Source: Sialis fuliginosa (lineage: Eukaryota; Arthropoda; Insecta; Megaloptera; Sialidae). From it: a DNA stretch of 64,000 bases. Below are positions 1-12,328 of the stretch, piece by piece. Under the pieces are notes generated by a model. It had not been told where the DNA came from. It searched no databases and saw only the letters and a list, made by a program, of their open reading frames with translations. Numbering within the stretch: position 1 is the stretch's first letter; each line of letters opens with the position of its first letter. A program made the position numbers and the translations under genes. Location: assembly GCA_961205875.1 (NCBI GenBank), contig OY540820.1, forward strand, positions 4,588,001 through 4,652,000, read 5' to 3'.

Positions 1-89
1 CTATCTACTTGCAATTTTTCAACTACACAAATTAGCTTTTACTTGGAAACTTTACTGGAACTGCAGAAACAAGCTACACAATAAAATAA

Positions 90-350
90 TCCCTTGATAA
101 TACAGGTGATTCAACACTGTCGTGCCAAATTTAAACAGTAAATTAAGAAAAATATTTTAGCAAAAAACTTTATATGAACATGTGTCCGGAAATTCTACAG
201 CTACAGAACTTTTACCCAAAATTAGTTTTTATTTAATATCTTGAGAACCCATTATGATACAGTTATGAAATTTGATAACCGGTTAAATATTAATATGTGT
301 TATCGATTTCCAGCATTAACCAATTATGTATGGGGCCAGTGGGCCCATCG
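90..350. repeat. Dispersed repeat, inverted copy at 29,828-30,095
   Basis: The segment matches, in reverse orientation, the stretch at about 29,828-30,095. Shared landmarks in the same order include GGGCCAGTGGGCCC, GAAATTTGATAACCGGTT and CCAAAATTAGT. The two copies have clearly diverged. The family is not recognised and the exact ends are not visible. Confidence 0.7.
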
Positions 351-1841
351 ATTTTTATTTAGTATTTCTATATTTCTCAAAAACGGTTTATCCTATAACA
401 AATGAGCAAAGTTTTTATTTTGTGTATTGTGTGTCGTATAATATTATACAAATTAAATAACAAAAAAATACTAGATAAAAATCGATTGGCTTAAAAAATC
501 CTTGGTTCTAAGACATACATAGTTTTATTTAGTCAACAAATAAGATTTTAGTATCAGTAAGAAGATTCCATTTTCTTTCTCGTACTGTTATTCTCACTGT
601 ACCTGTCTATCTGTCTGTCTGTATACATTGGCACTATAAACAATTCCCAAGTTGTTTAAAAAACGAGTGTATGTTTGTACTTGTTATGACAGGCTTGTAC
701 GTGTTTCTATTCGTTTTGCAGTACAAATACAGTAACTTATTATTTATACATAATATCTACTTGTACAATACAGAAAATGAATAATAAACTAACATGGTCG
801 GCACAAGACTTTTATATACATCATGATACAGAAGAAATTACATAAGTTAACACTTTGGGGGGGGGGGGGGGAATGAACAAAACATAAATTATAGATAAGA
901 GCATTTTCTATAACTTAAATCCAAAACATTTTTTTCTACTGCGCACCGTTTTAAAAATAATTCGAAAAATTCAATAATTGACATCAGTAAACATCCGTTT
1001 CCGGTTTAATGATGGTTTTCGAAAATAGGAGGTGCTGATGGAGGTTGATAAATACACTTTTGTCTCAATTTACGCGATATTTCGTGGAACCTATCTACCC
1101 TGTAAATCGAGGGATAAGTATATAAAATAAACATGGGTACGTATATTTATTTTTATTTTGACATTATCATTTCGTATTTATGTATTTCATGTCTTGTTAT
1201 TGCACGAACCATAAAAATAAAATTCTTTTGTTTGTAATATAAAAACAGAGATAACAGTACTTTGTACATACATGCATTCATTAAAAAATGGAAGTTTTTT
1301 TTAATGAAGTTGGTAATTTTTATCTGTAACAAAGGCAAGTCGTCGGTAAAAAAATAATAGAACTGAGTTATGTTAGTAAAAATTAACAGTGAAAATGAAT
1401 CAATAAATATTTTTTTAAATACTAGCTGTTAAGGCCTCTAGATTTTCAATGACCAAAACAAATATCAATTAGCTTAACCCCCCCCCCCCCCTCCCAAAAA
1501 ATGTTTTTCCCAAGTACATTATAAAATAGAATATTACATCAATTTTCTCGATCCCTGAAGGGGGTGGGGTGAGGGGGGGGGGGGGTAAGTACCCATTAGC
1601 CCCCCCCATGGACGCCCATGCCTATAATGGTGTGGCGTTCTGCAATTATGAAAATCCCGTACGCTCGACATTGTCCTAAACTCTTTGTGGGGCTTTAAAT
1701 ACTCCCACGCAAAGTTTTTTTGAGTTAAACATGTCTATATTTTTGAAATTAGTAAAATATAATACACGCCCATAAAATAAAACCACTTTCTTACAAAAAA
1801 TGATGAAAATAAAAAATCGAAGCACTACAAAAATAGTTACA
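351..1841. other. AT-rich non-genic stretch with homopolymer tracts
   Basis: No gene is seen. A run of G lies at about 859-871, a run of C at about 1,479-1,492 and runs of G and C at about 1,556-1,608. The segment around 872-1,015 resembles 14,805-14,950 inside the large fold-back further on, with shared motifs such as CATAAATTATA and CCGTTTCCGG. The C-rich stretch ending near GGACGCCCATGCC (about 1,611-1,623) looks like a worn hAT terminus. Confidence 0.6.
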
Positions 1842-2055
1842 CCGTTAGGCGCGCGGCATACATGCGTAGACCAGCCGTTTTTGATTCGCTATAACTCAAA
1901 ACACCGGGCTAAAAAATTGCAACTAAGTTACTAATAATATGTAAGGATATGTAATCGACAGCTACTCAAAAGGACACGTGCTCAAATAAAGCGTGGTTTG
2001 TATTGTTACCGTTTTTATAGGAGTGGTCTACGCATGTATGCCACGCGCCTAACGG
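1842..2055. mobile_element. Small inverted-repeat element (MITE)
   Basis: The 214-base element is bounded by inverted repeats of about 30 bases. The left end reads CCGTTAGGCGCG and continues through GGCATACATGCGTAGACCA; the right end is its reverse complement with a few differences. The interior has no coding sequence. I could not settle a target-site duplication, so the superfamily is open. Confidence 0.85.
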
Positions 2056-2904
2056 AGAGTTAAGTTAGGTCAGACATTTCTGTATGATTGTCGATAAAAC
2101 AGGTTTTTAGTTTCGTATCTACACGATAGATGTGACTAACTTAACCTAACCTAACCTACACGCGTACATGCCTTTTATCTAATACATTTTTCGAGATACA
2201 ATACTTTGTATACCGAAAAAAAGGCTACTGCCTGTCCATCCTCAGGATGCAAGCTATCTCCCTGCTAAATTTCATCAAGATCGGTTTAGCCGTGAAAAGG
2301 TAACAGGCAGAAAGACACACTTTTGCATTTATAATATTAGTATGGATTATACGTAATGCTGAAAGTGAATTCTAATTATATAAAATAAATCTTTCTGGCT
2401 AAATGTTAAAACTTATACAGGGTTTGTCGAGGATATTAAAAATCGCTTTTTGTTAATAAGCCCATGCTATAAAATACAATACATAATAAATAAAGGGCGA
2501 ATAAACTTGCTGCTTCCTTATTATTAAATTTATAGGTTTCGAAACTCACAACTTTCGCTAATTGTAAGATGCCTATAAATATTTATCAATAGAAACTATT
2601 TACTAGTTTAAGGTAAAACTTTGTGAATTTGATTACAATACAGGATAAGCTAGCCACGTTTCACGGCAATGTTTTGAAAAACATCTTGAATACAAATAAG
2701 GTATCTTGCGGATCTCAATTTTCTACTTGATTCGATATACGAGATTGAAAGGATCAGATTCAAATCAAAATCAGATTAAAGTATTTAGTTTTATTTGTTA
2801 CAGATGCGAAATAATATATTTATATAAAGGTACATTATTTACCGGTACACTGATATAACTCAAAAGGATTGAATCTAAGGAAAAATGTTAAATACTCGTA
2901 CACA
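2056..2904. other. Non-genic stretch with a repeat tail and TTAGG-like units
   Basis: Three CCTAA units in a row lie near 2,138-2,156. At about 2,216-2,345 there is a repeat tail that includes ATTTCATCAAGATCGGTTTA and ends in TTATAATATTAGTATGG, a type common in insect genomes. I cannot say whether it belongs to a Helitron or a LINE/SINE. The remainder is plain AT-rich DNA. Confidence 0.55.
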
Positions 2905-3845
2905 AAAAAAAAAATTAAAGAAAAAAATAAAACCGACTTCAAAAAACTAAAAACATGAAACCATATATTGTGTATAATAACACAGCCACAAAAAAAGTGC
3001 GCTATCAAAAAAACAACCTATAAGGTAGTGGCACCAGTCTTGGCAAGGACTCCAGTAATGGCAAATTTTTAATTAAATCTACTGAAATATTTGTTGATCT
3101 TTGATTACTACCATTTCTGAATATTAATCTATATACATTAAACTGTCTTACAGCGTGATTTGATGACAATCGGCCAATAGGTGTTAAAATGGTGGACATT
3201 TAAACTAATTATTAGTATAATTTATTTATTAATTATTATATTATCATAGAAACTGCTTTACATTGTTTCAAATTTGACGATTCTTTCTTTTATATCTTTT
3301 GTGCCGTAGTACTTATCATTAGCAAGTGTCCATCACTGCGTGCTCATTGCTGGTTTTATTTTATCCATAACTGGAGAAAAAACATTAACAAAATAAATGG
3401 CTATAATTTAAAACACAAACTATATTTGGTGACTTTGGTAGTGAAATTGATTAAATAAAGAGTTAGTTGTTTTATTAGTAACATGAGTTCATGAGAATTA
3501 CAAAATACAAGCCCATTAATAAAAAAAAAAACAAAAACTTGATCTTATAGCGGCCTCAACTGGTGCCTTTACCTTATAGAATTGTAGTATTGGTCGAGCA
3601 TAGTCGAAATCCAATTTTTTTTAGTTTTCTGTGTACCAGTTTTTTTTATTTAAGCTTAAATTTTGGGATTAGCCAACTTTGAAAAATTCAACCTAAACGC
3701 AAAATTCAAGTTCAAATAAAAAAAAACTGGTAAGCAGGAAATTCCAAAAATTTGGATATAGGTTACGTTTTTTGTATCGCACACTTAAAATTAACAGTTT
3801 TTAAAGTCGGTTTTATTTTTTTATTAATTTTAATTTATTTTTTAT
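2905..3845. mobile_element. Inverted-repeat element hosting a nested MITE
   Basis: An A-rich left end (about 2,905-2,950) containing AAAACCGACTTCAAAAA has an inverted partner at about 3,795-3,840 (TTTTTAAAGTCGGTTTT). The interval between them holds a full copy of the TAAGGTA family at 3,021-3,576. A further short hairpin around ACCAGTTTTTTTTATTT lies at about 3,636-3,735. No protein is encoded. Confidence 0.6.
3021..3576 (+). mobile_element. TAAGGTA-family MITE, full copy
   Basis: This 556-base element has inverted ends TAAGGTAGTGGCACCAG and CTGGTGCCTTTACCTTA. Related copies lie at 6,655-6,853, 9,575-9,640, 17,419-17,975, 27,409-27,920, 33,968-34,528, 36,729-37,129 and 42,764-43,076. It contains no transposase. 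Short AT-rich flanks fit a 2-3 base target duplication, but the length is not certain. Confidence 0.9.
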
Positions 3846-4024
3846 GTTTCCCTTTTGACTGGCGTATCTTCAAAATCTATGGCTAAATTCTGATAAAATT
3901 TGTATGGGACCACCTCAGGAGTATACTCTTTCAAATAAAAAAATAAATACTTAATTCCCTCAACATCTGGAATTCGAAATAAATCGGTTTAGCAATATTT
4001 ACTTATATATTTCATATATGTAGG

Positions 4025-4410
4025 TACAGTCGCCTGCATTAATGGTCTTACAGTGTGTATTCATTTTCGTTTATCACAAACTTAGTAGGCTCCTCCCATT
4101 TGATTATTATAATATTTAAATCATTTCTCCATGTATCAAACAAAGACAGATATTTTGAAATTCATTGATAAAGAACTACTCTTTGTTTATAGTACTCATA
4201 TATATTTGTGCAATTAAATTATTATGTAATCTATTGAAAATTGTATAGGTAAATTTTGTGGCAATACATATTTGATATTCCGAATTTTAGTATTTAAATA
4301 TATTAAACTTGATAGAAAAAGATAACCAATGATGTTTGTCTTTAAATTTGGAATTTTTTGTAAGCAATTCTAGCCTTTAGGGTGCCAGACGAGTTCTGCA
4401 GGTGACTGTA
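4025..4410 (+). mobile_element. Tc1/mariner-type MITE, copy 1
   Basis: The 386-base element runs from TACAGTCGCCTGCA to TGCAGGTGACTGTA. The ends are inverted, and the TA at each side fits a TA target duplication as used by Tc1/mariner elements. A second copy lies at 7,039-7,433 in the same orientation. No transposase is present. Confidence 0.88.
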
Positions 4411-4934
4411 CATAGGTATAAAAAATTTAAAAACAATTTTTTTTTAAATAAAATCGGTTAATTGGTTTGGACTCTGCGAGGAAACAGATGCAGAACTTAC
4501 ATGCATAAATACATACACATAGATTGCCAAATTCATAACCCTACGTAGTCGGGTAAAAAAAGTATTTTCACTATTGGGATAAATAACAACTTTTTCACCA
4601 CCAAAAAAATTTTTTTTTCGACAGTTGCAAGAATACAATGTAAATACTATTTGAAATCTTGTAAGTAGGTACAGTCAATAATTCTCAGTAGTAAACAACG
4701 CCACTCTTGTAATCCTCTATATATAAGAATTCAGTCGAGTGCAACGGGAGAATATTGGAAAAGAAAATTAATCAAATAAATAGAACGAAAAACCTTTTTC
4801 CTTTTACGCTCCATCGATTGTTCGTCTTCACACTGTGACATGCACAGATACGTAAGTGGGGGAGTTCTTACATCTTAAACATTACACATATAACACATAT
4901 GTATTGCAAACAAAAAGAAACTAATGTTTTAAAA
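4411..4934. other. AT-rich non-genic stretch
   Basis: I see no gene, RNA gene or clear repeat boundary here. Confidence 0.5.
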
Positions 4935-5613
4935 CAGTGGCGTAGCTAGATATCGCTGCGCCCCCAGCGAAAAACTGAAAAAAACTTCCACTTGATGTAA
5001 TTAAAGACCTTTTTTTAAGGAGGTTGGGAAGTTACGTCAAACTAGTAGGAATAAGTTGAAATTTCACACAGTTGTTTAAACATTCAAAATGAATAATATA
5101 CTGAAATTTCCGATTTTTTTACCAACTCGTTTTTAAGAAAATAAATTTTAAAGTCCAGTTGTAAATACGTGGCGTTAAATGCCAGTTGATAAAAATAGAT
5201 TGTTAAAAGATATAAAAATGATAAAAATCAATTTAAAAAACAGTAAGATTGATTTGAAAATTAAGTATATTGTAAAGTATACATTTATGTAATTATTTCA
5301 ACAAGAATTACGTGTTTCGACCACACCATTATTAAGAAAACAATAAAAGAAACATGAAAAATGTATGAAATTAAATATAAATATTTGAAATTAATGCGTA
5401 ACAGCGCATTGTAAAATGACAAATACATGAGTGCAAGTGAGAAAGACAAGTCGTAGTTTTGGCAACCGTCTTACCCCACCGCCTTCCCCTCAAAGTCTAC
5501 AGGTCATTTTTTAATCCTCATAATACTATTCTACCCCATTTTGCCGCCCACTCTACCTTGCGCCTCTGGCGGGAGCCGTTTTCTACTTTCCTTAACTCCT
5601 AGCTATGCCACTG
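4935..5613. mobile_element. hAT-type non-autonomous element
   Basis: Inverted ends CAGTGGCGTAGCTAG and CTAGCTATGCCACTG bound 679 bases. Flanking 8-mers match only partly (5 of 8), so the copy is old. An internal block at about 5,019-5,150 also occurs at 10,489-10,620 and was probably acquired from another repeat. Confidence 0.75.
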
Positions 5614-5629
5614 TTCGAGAAATTGGTAT

Positions 5630-5865
5630 TGCTTCCTCGCAATATCGAAGATACGAGAAGCTTTGTGATCGTTTTAGAATGAAACTTGTTCTCCGATTTC
5701 AAAATTTTAAATTGATCTTTCCGTTTCACGTCAGTACAAACACTTTTCGTTCCGTGTCTGTCTGTCTATCCGTCTGCGTGTGTGTCTATCCCTTGTATCC
5801 TTGTCACACGCATAACTCATGAACCACTGAACCAATATTAATGAAACTTGGTTAGATGCTTGAAT
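5630..5865 (-). repeat. Fragment of the fold-back family seen at 60,040-61,573
   Basis: The block contains GAAGATACGAGAAGCTTTGT, a TCTGTCTG-rich run and TTGTCACACGCATAACTCAT. All recur at 60,590-60,960 and partly at 18,520-18,660. A short open frame across it is repeat sequence, not a gene. Confidence 0.75.
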
Positions 5866-6654
5866 TAGTTTTAGTTTTTTTTTGTTGGGTACTTTTTACA
5901 AAATTAATAAATGTCATAAAAAATTCAAAAAGTTATTTCTTTATATTGTCTGGTTAGTTCTAAGAATTTTTTATCCTTTAAAAAATTTTCTAAAAGTTCA
6001 TTCTTTAGGAGATAAACATAAAAATAGAATGTTTGGGTACTCCCTGGAGTAGATTCTTTTAATGTCCTTAACAACACCTGAAAGTTTGTCGGTATATTTA
6101 CGGGGCACCCTGTATTTTTCCTCTAACATTAAATCAATCAATGTTTATGGAATTATTTGAACAATATTTTATTGACAAATGATAACTATAAAACATTTTC
6201 ATATCAAAAAGGTCAGGTAAATATAATATAATATGTATAATGTTTATTCTAAATTTCCAGTTAGTCAAATACGACTCTGTTAAAATGTAAGTATTGACTG
6301 TCATTTCTCTGTTGACATTTAGTGCTTTTCTGTACCAATACAAAATATTTTAAGATACGAAGGTGGAAATAAGAACAGCCGATGTCCAATCGAAACAATA
6401 TTCTGATAAAAAACATTCGTGTTTATTGTATAAAATAGAAAAACTTTTTTAAATATTTAAACAATGTATGATTTAGTGGACATAATATATACATATATAA
6501 GATACATCTTTTATATTAAAAAAAAATTATATTCGAAGTATTTTTACTTTAACGGAAAAATCGTTTTACAGAAGTTTAAATGACCAATACTAAAAATTAA
6601 TGGACCATTTTCATTTAACTTAAAGGTTTTACTAACACAGTGGTTCTAAAAAAG
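5866..6654. other. AT-rich non-genic stretch
   Basis: No gene is seen. A short GGGGCACCCTGTAT motif near 6,100 resembles the end motifs of several insect repeats, but no partner end was found. Confidence 0.5.
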
Positions 6655-6853
6655 AATGATTACAAAATGATAAGTACTACGACACAAAAGTTATAAAAGA
6701 AAGAATCGTCAAATTTGAAACAATGTAAAGCAGTTGCTATGATAATATAATAATTAATAAATAAATTATACTAATAATATAATTAGTTTAAATGTTCACC
6801 ATTTTGACACCTATTGGCTGCAATTACTGGGGTCATATCAAAGATTGGTGCTA
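6655..6853 (-). mobile_element. TAAGGTA-family MITE, truncated inverted copy
   Basis: It is the reverse complement of the central part of the family. The recognisable landmarks are the GAAAGAATCGTC block, the stretch equivalent to CATTTTGACACCTATTGG and a damaged TTGGTGCTAG end. Confidence 0.75.
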
Positions 6854-6885
6854 GACGTTTTAATAGAAATAGATAAAATTAACTT

Positions 6886-6965
6886 TTAGAAGAGCACTGA
6901 AGATGTCCACTGCAATGTGTGAAGAAACGTTGGCCGATAACACAGCCCAGATGCCATGATCCATA
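6886..6965 (+). repeat. Penelope-like terminal fragment with hammerhead-like core
   Basis: The fragment reads CTGAAGATGTCCACTGCAAT and shortly after GAAACGTTGGCCGATAAC. The same module recurs at 41,159-41,300, 48,629-48,853 and 49,562-49,790. CTGAAGA followed by a pairable segment and GAAAC resembles the hammerhead ribozyme core known from Penelope-like elements. The family assignment is an inference. Confidence 0.55.
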
Positions 6966-7038
6966 AAGCTATGATAGTTAAATATGTGAACGTTGTCCAT
7001 GGGTTTTAAATTGACAAGCTTATTTTCATATTATTATG

Positions 7039-7433
7039 TACAGTCACCTGCATTAATGGTCTTGCAGTTTGTATTCATTTTCGTTTATCACAAACTTAGT
7101 AGGCTCCTCCCATTTGATTATTATAATATTTAAACCATTTCTCCATGTATCAAACAAAGACAGATATTTTGAAATTCATTTGCTAGATAAAGAACTACTC
7201 TTCGTTTATAATAGGTACTCATATATATTTGTGCAATTAAATTATTATGTAATCTATTGAAAATTGTATACGTAAATTTTGTGGCAATAAATATTTGATA
7301 TTCCGAATTTTAGTTTTTAAATATATTAAACTTGATAGAAAAAGATAACCGATGATGTTTGTCTTTAAATTTGGAATCTGTTGTAAGCGATTCTAACCTT
7401 TAGGGTGCCAGACGAGTTCTACAGGCGACTGTA
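7039..7433 (+). mobile_element. Tc1/mariner-type MITE, copy 2
   Basis: The 395-base element has ends TACAGTCACCTGCA and a matching inverted right end finishing in GACTGTA. It is collinear with copy 1 at 4,025-4,410 apart from small insertions. No transposase is present. Confidence 0.88.
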
Positions 7434-8131
7434 CATGTAGATACAGTAAATAAACAGGCTTAGATATCTTGGACAAAAGATAACTGATGTGTAAGGGATA
7501 GCTTTATGTAATAGGGATTATATTATAACTAAAATACATTTAAACATGTTCATTTAGACGTACTCGTATTTGGTAGAACGCACTTCGATAATAATATAAT
7601 TAATACGGATGTGTATGTACAACATATTGGAATTATTTATTTGATGTAATTATTCAATTATTTGAAATATAACCACATTTATTTATTGATGTGGTTTCAG
7701 TAAGGAGGGGGCGTGGGAGGAACGGTGTCTTCCGGATTGCGGTCATATCATTTTTCAGTTGTAAAGAAGGGGAAATTTGTCGCAGCTTGCTAAAAAGTTA
7801 AATAGTCATATCTACTGGCTAGTGTCCTGATTGCGGTCAATTCTTCTATGCTTCATAAAAATATGTTAACCCAATCATGCCCAGCGTTACATATGAGCGT
7901 TTTTGTTAAGATTTTGCGTTTGCTGTAAGATTATTTTTATTCGAATGGGTTTGAAATCATACTTATTTTCGATTATTGGACTGAATACATCAACAATGCA
8001 ATTACCAACGTTCTGAAGTTTTAGTATACATAGATAGGTATGAATTGATGACAGAAAAATCAGCAATATCGATAACAAAAAAAAACCTCGGGAACGATTG
8101 AGTTAATAGAAAACATTATAAGTAATTTATA
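7434..8131. other. AT-rich non-genic stretch
   Basis: No gene or repeat boundary that I can support. A short G-rich patch lies near 7,703-7,722. Confidence 0.5.
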
Positions 8132-8990
8132 TTAGCCACTTTACAATAAGGCGCCGTTTTATAAAGCGGCTAAGAAATGTCTAGCCGCTTTACAAAATGG
8201 CTGAACTATCATCCGCCAGATTGAATGATATCATACGTTCTACAATACGGCTAGCTCAATGCTTAGCCGCTTTATAAAATGGTAGTAATTGAATCGCCCG
8301 ATTGAAAAATGTAGTGTTGTTATCTATCACCAGAGGCGCTGAATACCTATACGAGAAAATAGAGTCGCCCAGTGATAATGTTCTGTCACAAACAGTAAAT
8401 AAAACAGTAATTGTTCAAAATAAGTATGCAGTTATTTAGAATAGAGATGATACTCTAATAATATACAAGTTAACTGTCCTTGTTTAGGTTGGTTAGTTTC
8501 AGTTAGGTTATGTTAGGTTAACTGTCCTTGTTTAGTTAACATAACCTAACCTAACCTAACAGAAACTAACCAACCTAAACAAGGACAGTTAACTTGTATA
8601 TTATTAGAGCATCATCTCTATTCTAAATAACTGCTTACGTAATTTTTAACAATTGTGACGTAGTGTCCGCATTTTCTTCAGTTTAGCCAATATTTTTAAT
8701 ATATTTAAATTGATTTTTGTGATTTTCTATATTTTTTTGTATGATACACACTTCATACATCTGTTTCTTACCTAAATCCTTGCCATCCTAAAACAAATTC
8801 CGCTTTATATAAAAAGACTGATATAGGCGCCGTTTTTTAAAACAGCTGAACGAAGCCAGCCATTTTATAAAACAGCTGAACGACGTCAGCTGCTTTATCA
8901 AACAGCTAAACGTAGCCAGCCGCTTTATAAAATGCGTATGATTTACAATTCGGCTGATGTTAGTTAGTCGCTTTATTGTAAATCGGCTAA
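8132..8990. mobile_element. Inverted-repeat element with clustered subterminal motifs
   Basis: The ends are TTAGCCACTTTACAATAA and the near reverse complement ending in GGCTAA. Both subterminal regions carry many copies of a GCCGCTTTATAAAA-type motif in both orientations (near 8,162, 8,183, 8,264, 8,859, 8,889 and 8,919). Such clusters resemble transposase-binding sites. A long palindrome (8,428-8,634) is nested in the middle. There is no coding capacity. Confidence 0.7.
8428..8634. repeat. Near-perfect palindrome with TTAGG-like centre
   Basis: Arms of about 73 bases (8,429-8,501 and 8,562-8,634) are almost exact reverse complements. The loop holds four CCTAA units in a row. A related, more open copy lies at about 51,345-51,440 inside another element. 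Confidence 0.85.
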
Positions 8991-11900
8991 ATTTACCACC
9001 TGGCAGATTTAAAAAAACCCACCAATATATTAGTCGTATTTTCTAACTAAAAATAAGGTTAACTTTTTAAGTTAACAAAATTATGAAAAATGTTTACAGT
9101 TATATTTCGGTTAGGTTAATTTAAGTTAGAAAATTGGTTAGTTTCGATTAGGTTAAGTTAGGTTAGAGTAGTTCAGGGGAAGCTGGTTAGTTTTTTCTTT
9201 TTGCTCCCCATGCTAATAAGTGTTTGTTTAGTGAAGGTATTTGAAAATTCATACTTGTTGACATGAGTTCTACTAATTAGGATATAAAGATCAACATTCG
9301 TCAACAGAAAGTTTTTCATTGTTCATTCAGTAAATATCATAAAACAAAACAACAAATATATAACATAAGGTAATTTTACAAAACTTTCATAATAGATTGT
9401 TTGAAATCTCGACTTTTGAATATAATATGTATGTACATCAAAGCGTTATTTAAAAGCCAAGTTTATCAAGCCTGTATGGATTAATAAAGTTACAAATTTA
9501 ATATGTGTATACATGAGTTCTAGAAAATTATCACAAAAGACATAAAATAAAACGTATTTTTTTCTTTATGTTCTAAGATACTAGCACCAGTCTTGGCCGC
9601 TTTAAGAATGGGCTTCTTTTTTGTAATTCTCATATCGAGAAAAAATATTATTAAAAAATGTATTTAATTTACTGAAAGAAAAGCAATAAAATACATTCTG
9701 ACATAATAAAAAAAAATACACGTTTACATTTACACTGATATAATACACTAATAAATAGGATTGTATCAGTAGATACTGCACAATGCATTTAATAATTAAC
9801 TTATCAATATTAAATTAAAAACAAGATTAATAATTATTAGTGACTCCCTTGAGCCTGTCTTGCAGAGTAAAGTTTTTCGAAAGAATGTTTGATAAAACTT
9901 TTGTATGAGAGGGGGGGATGAGAATTGTGATTGAAAATTGGATCGAAAATACTAAAAGGTTGAGAAACGCTGGACTTAACGTAACAAAATAATATATACT
10001 AAAATCTATGAATTAAAAAAAAACACTCCAACGTAAATCGGATAAGTGGTTCTCGAGTGATAAGCGCACTAACGGACAGACAGACAGACGTTACGTTTTA
10101 TAATATGTAAGGATGCGTAAAGGAAGAGGTATTACATTTGATCTTAATTCTGTTTAGTTATAGATAGACGTATATATAAAGCTGTAGGGAATACAAGCCA
10201 TGTGTGAAACAAACTTGAGATTTAGGTTGTTATTTTAGCAGTTTATTAGTTTGACGTTATCAACGAAATGAGCAATATTGATGAAAACGAGGTGGCAAGA
10301 CTATCCCGACTAATACTGATCGTTCCAGTGTAGTCCTTGGGGACGTTCTTACGCATGATGTCAATAGAGATGTAACGGAAAATTGTTAGGCCTTTCAAAA
10401 TGAGCTTTTTACAGTTTCCCCGGTTGTTATCATGACGATACGATATGTGGCAATTACATCGAGTTAGTACAAAGCTGAAATAAATCTTAAGGAAGTTGGA
10501 AAGTTACGTCAAACCAGTAGGAATAAGTTGAAACTTTACACAGTTGTTTAAACACTCAGAATGAATGACATACTGAAATTTCGGATTTTTTGACCAACTC
10601 GTTTTTTAGAAAATGAATGACGTTGATACAAGGATTTTTTCAATTTATCGAGTGTTTTTCAAAGGGCCGGAAAAAAGCTTCAAATTATTGAGAGATTCAA
10701 ATTATCGAGTGTCAATTTATCGAGAGTCGACTATAGTACGAAAATTTGTTTCACAGTATTTTTCAATACAATTTTTTTTTTTTTAAATATACACATAATT
10801 ACAAAATTTAATTGATATGTTTGAAATAAAACTAACCATTATGTTATTTATACACAACTGTGTATATTAATTTAAGTAATATGTAATGAGATTCGTATAT
10901 AAACATGAAATAGCATTATAAAATAAATACCTACCTACGCAGAAATATTAATTAAACATTATAGTATTGTTTAATATTGTTTTAAAAATCTGATTTCGGT
11001 GTCACCAACTGAAAACTAAATTAATTTTGTATGCTGAAAATAGCCTCTAATTCAATTCAAAATAAAGTCGGGCTCGTTTATTCTAAGCCTTCTGAAACGT
11101 TTTGAATCGAGGAAGTCGCGTTTATTCGAAGGGCTCCCAACCAAGTTATGTATAGATCCTTGACCAATCAGCGTTAGCGCGGGAATTGACGTCACCACGA
11201 AGATGTATTCAAATGTTATAAATGTATAATAGAATATCAATTTCAAGAAATCCTTTATTTATTCTTGTCTTCGTATTTTTTAATATTTTAACAACATATA
11301 TAATCAAAGAAATACAAATTCGACATTGTAAAATCATGACAAAGCTATTACAGAGAATTTTGTCTATTCGGGAAGTGTCATTTATACTATTTTTACGTTC
11401 TGTGGTTTTGAAAACTTTATATACCTTAGTATTTAATATTTATCGTTAATAGTTAATCGTGATAGTGAAATAATTTTACTTTACTTTTAATTTCGTATAT
11501 GGCAAAATATGAGCAATGTGACGCGTGACGACGGTGATAAGTGTAAATTATAATATGTATGTATTCTATCTGACTTAACCTCAAATCTATAGATATGATT
11601 TTCGTTGCGTTCGTAACATGCAATGAATATCAAAAAAATTAAAATATTTTGAAAAATATTGTACAGTCAATGAGATGAATACAAATGCTCTATTCATTCT
11701 ACAAGAAATTTCAAAAATATGTTCGTTTACGCCATGACTCGAGAATGGTGGGAGGTGAAGAAGGAGAAAAAATTACGAATAAACGAAACTTGGCATTTCA
11801 GATAAACGAGACTTAACGAGTAGCTTCATTTTCATTATTATTAATGTTCATGTTAGTTCACTGTATTTTTAAAAGTTATATTTAGATATTATTGTAGATA

Positions 11901-12328
11901 TATTCGGACCTTTTTTATTCATATTATAAAATAATAGTCAGTGGTGTAGTAACAAGGGGGGGAGGTCGTCGTTAATCTCAGTAATAACATTTTAAAATGG
12001 TTAGTACTCTAAATAAAAAGGTAGGACTGAATCTTCCGTATTTAATTTACTGTAAAAACATTTGATTTGTAAATAGATTCTGTAATGATACATTACTAAA
12101 TATATAGTGAGATTGCTAAATATATAAACTATCCTTATCATTATCCGCACCTCCTCTAAGGAATTCGTTAGTAAAATGGACCCTTTATCTAGTAGGGCGT
12201 AAATGATCGAGCGAAAAGGGGCGTTGCATGACTTTAAGACACAGACCGCAATGTCACTATCTTAATGATGTCAAAGCATGTGTCCTTGATATTGACAGAA
12301 TGTAAATTGACACACTCTATCTCTCTAA
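8991..12328. other. Non-genic stretch with repeat fragments
   Basis: No gene is seen. Recognisable pieces are TTAGGTTA-like runs near 9,108-9,168, an end fragment of the TAAGGTA family at 9,575-9,640, a family end shared with 18,690 and 39,930 at about 10,022-10,090, a block shared with 5,019-5,150 at 10,489-10,620, one arm of the 41,506 fold-back at about 11,148-11,400, and a solo hAT-like end (CAGTGGTGTAGTAACAAGG) near 11,940. Confidence 0.6.
11148..11400 (+). repeat. Single arm of the fold-back family at 41,506-42,029
   Basis: This block matches the left half of the 41,506 fold-back, including CTTGACCAATCAGCG, GCGCGGGAATTGACGTCACC and TTTATTTATTCTTGT. Here only one arm is present. The short open frames on both strands are repeat sequence. 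Confidence 0.8.

Noticed and set aside
5541-5822. A 93-codon open frame on the plus strand.
   Set aside because: It crosses the end of a hAT element and a TCTGTCTG-rich repeat fragment. No protein family signature and no start or splice context.
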